Shown: positions 26,877 through 27,951 of the stretch, piece by piece
Layout: each line of letters starts with the position of its first letter
Position numbering within the stretch: position 1 is the first letter of the stretch
DNA from: Trichomonas tenax
Lineage: Eukaryota; Parabasalia; Trichomonadida; Trichomonadidae
Direction of reading: 5' to 3'
Length of the DNA stretch: 27,951 nucleotides
NCBI GenBank assembly: GCA_023091735.1
Contig: JALKBU010000684.1
Span: 1-27,951, forward strand
Position numbers and translations under genes: made by a program
The notes under the pieces: model-generated
Told to the model about the DNA's origin: nothing
Seen by the model: only the letters and a program-made list of their open reading frames with translations
Database searches by the model: none

Positions 26877-27951
26877 ATGGAGAACGAACAACTAAACGAA
26901 TTCACACCAGCTGAGCACTATCATCAAATAAGAAGTTACTTTGATATAATTGATAATGCGATTCAGGCTGGTGATACTAATAGACGTTATGTACCATCAA
27001 AAGATCCAGCGTCACCGAAAGACATTAATGATAACTCTTATACAACATTTAATATTAGTCCTAAGGGCGAAAATATGATTGATTTATACAATACTAATTT
27101 ACTATTTACTTATAAACTTTCTACAAAAGTTGATGCTTCAACTATTCCAAATACTAATAATCCTGCTTTATGGCTCGGAGATGATGATACAGTTTATTTC
27201 GCAGGATCTTATCAAGTTCTTGCTAATGGTAGATCTGTATATTCTACTGATAATGCAATCTTTGAAGCATATGTAATATCGAATTGTGGAACAACTGAAA
27301 CGGTTAAAAAGGTTGATGTGTTCAGTAAATCAAGACATGCGGACGTATGGAAGAGAGTTAATACTGTCAGATCTGGTCAGGTTGTTGATTGTGGGGGTAA
27401 ATCTGCTAATTCTGAAATTAATGTCGAAATTCCTTTAAAGCTTCCTGTGAGGAAATTCTTGCCATTCGAAACAATAAGATTTATTCCTGACTTTGCCGGA
27501 AATATTCAAATCAAAGTTAAGTTCACAAGTGATGCTTTACAAGTTTGCCCTCTTTCTGTTGAGGATTGCTTAATCACACCTATCAATGTCGCAAAAGTCG
27601 TAACATATCCAAAGCTTACGAATCACTTTGTTCCATGGTCTCAAGAATTCACGATGATTACATCAGTGACTCAGGATTCATCGACAAAGGCTATAACAGT
27701 AACGACTGGTGTACAGAAATTAACAAAAGTTAAGGCACAATTTACAGATTGTGCTGTTTTAGGTAAGAACTTCTCATTAGATCCTAACGTTTATGCTGAA
27801 TTGGTGGAACATTATACAAATCAGGCTTTATGCTTCCCAATTAAGTTGATGGATTGGATGCCTATGGATGGAACAATTTCTGATAAAGCAGGATCGAAAT
27901 GTACATTTACGAGAGAATACACACCAATTAATGTTAATTCAATTTGGTTCT
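26877..27951 (+). CDS. Probable Polinton-type major capsid protein, 3' end outside the window
   Basis: Open for 358 codons from the ATG at 26877 to the window end, with no stop. The sequence is rich in alternating beta-type stretches, as in double-jelly-roll capsid proteins. Features that recall Polinton major capsid proteins are: an early ENMIDLYNTNLLFTYKL strand region (about 61-77), a NGRSVYSTDNAIFEAYVISN block, VDVFSKSRHADVWKR, and PLKLPVRKFLPFETIRFIPD followed by FAGNIQIKVKFTSDALQV. I base this on remembered family patterns, not an alignment. If correct, the element encodes a virion protein and is virus-like, not a plain transposon. The alternative is another beta-rich structural protein of the element. 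Confidence 0.55.
   Translation, partial: MENEQLNEFTPAEHYHQIRSYFDIIDNAIQAGDTNRRYVPSKDPASPKDINDNSYTTFNISPKGENMIDLYNTNLLFTYKLSTKVDASTIPNTNNPALWLGDDDTVYFAGSYQVLANGRSVYSTDNAIFEAYVISNCGTTETVKKVDVFSKSRHADVWKRVNTVRSGQVVDCGGKSANSEINVEIPLKLPVRKFLPFETIRFIPDFAGNIQIKVKFTSDALQVCPLSVEDCLITPINVAKVVTYPKLTNHFVPWSQEFTMITSVTQDSSTKAITVTTGVQKLTKVKAQFTDCAVLGKNFSLDPNVYAELVEHYTNQALCFPIKLMDWMPMDGTISDKAGSKCTFTREYTPINVNSIWF

Larger units (their letters stand above)
24794..27951. mobile_element. Maverick/Polinton-like virus-like element, left part, runs off the window
   Basis: The region starts with a tandem-repeat terminal zone beginning AGTTAGTAATA. Three tightly packed genes follow with 53-bp and 26-bp spacers, a gene density unlike the rest of the window. 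The third gene resembles a Polinton major capsid protein. Trichomonas genomes are known to carry very many Maverick elements with long terminal inverted repeats. The other end, and the polymerase, integrase, protease and ATPase genes expected of such an element, lie outside the window, so terminus and identity are inferred. Confidence 0.6.

Overview
The window looks like nuclear DNA of a trichomonad, most likely Trichomonas vaginalis or a close relative. Supporting signs are: AT-rich spacers around intronless, more GC-rich genes; initiator (Inr) matches of the form TCA-Y-T/A close upstream of start codons; stop codons that often overlap a TAAA poly(A) signal; an arginine deiminase with a hydrogenosome-type N-terminus; many decayed gene copies; and the end of a Maverick/Polinton-like element. 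This assignment is inference from sequence features; no database search was possible.

Layout. 1-1377: AT-rich spacer with one coding relic. 1378-2625 (+): arginine deiminase with Ser at the catalytic Cys position. 3109-4524 (-): PH-domain AGC (AKT-like) kinase. 4525-7356: long spacer with decayed minus-strand coding fragments. 7409-9082 (+): membrane-anchored GH3 beta-N-acetylhexosaminidase with an in-frame TAG between its first ATG and the main ORF. 9413-10714 (+): TBC (Rab-GAP) protein. 10884-11399 (-): small helical protein. 11643-14307 (-): broken TRAPPC10/Trs130-like gene. 14725-16536 (-): DDX31/Dbp7-type DEAD-box helicase. 16931-17640 (+): RAD23-like UBL-UBA-UBA gene split by a frameshift.

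17790-21479 is a nest of four related copies of a Cys/Asn-rich, probably cell-surface, gene family in alternating orientation, all damaged. The last copy is split by a 654-bp non-autonomous element with 218-bp terminal inverted repeats and a 9-bp target duplication. Removing the element and one duplication copy joins the two halves in frame. 22880-23356 (+) is a small intact protein with a helix-turn-helix segment and a good Inr. 24313-24744 (-) is a relic of a CxxC-rich protein.

From about 24794 to the window end lies a virus-like mobile element. It begins with three tandem repeats, each opening with a hairpin, followed by a small Lys-rich gene (-), a small basic gene (+) and a partial gene resembling a Polinton major capsid protein (+). 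The housekeeping genes do not form operons; each appears to have its own promoter. The right half of the window is accessory DNA shaped by duplication, pseudogenization and transposition.
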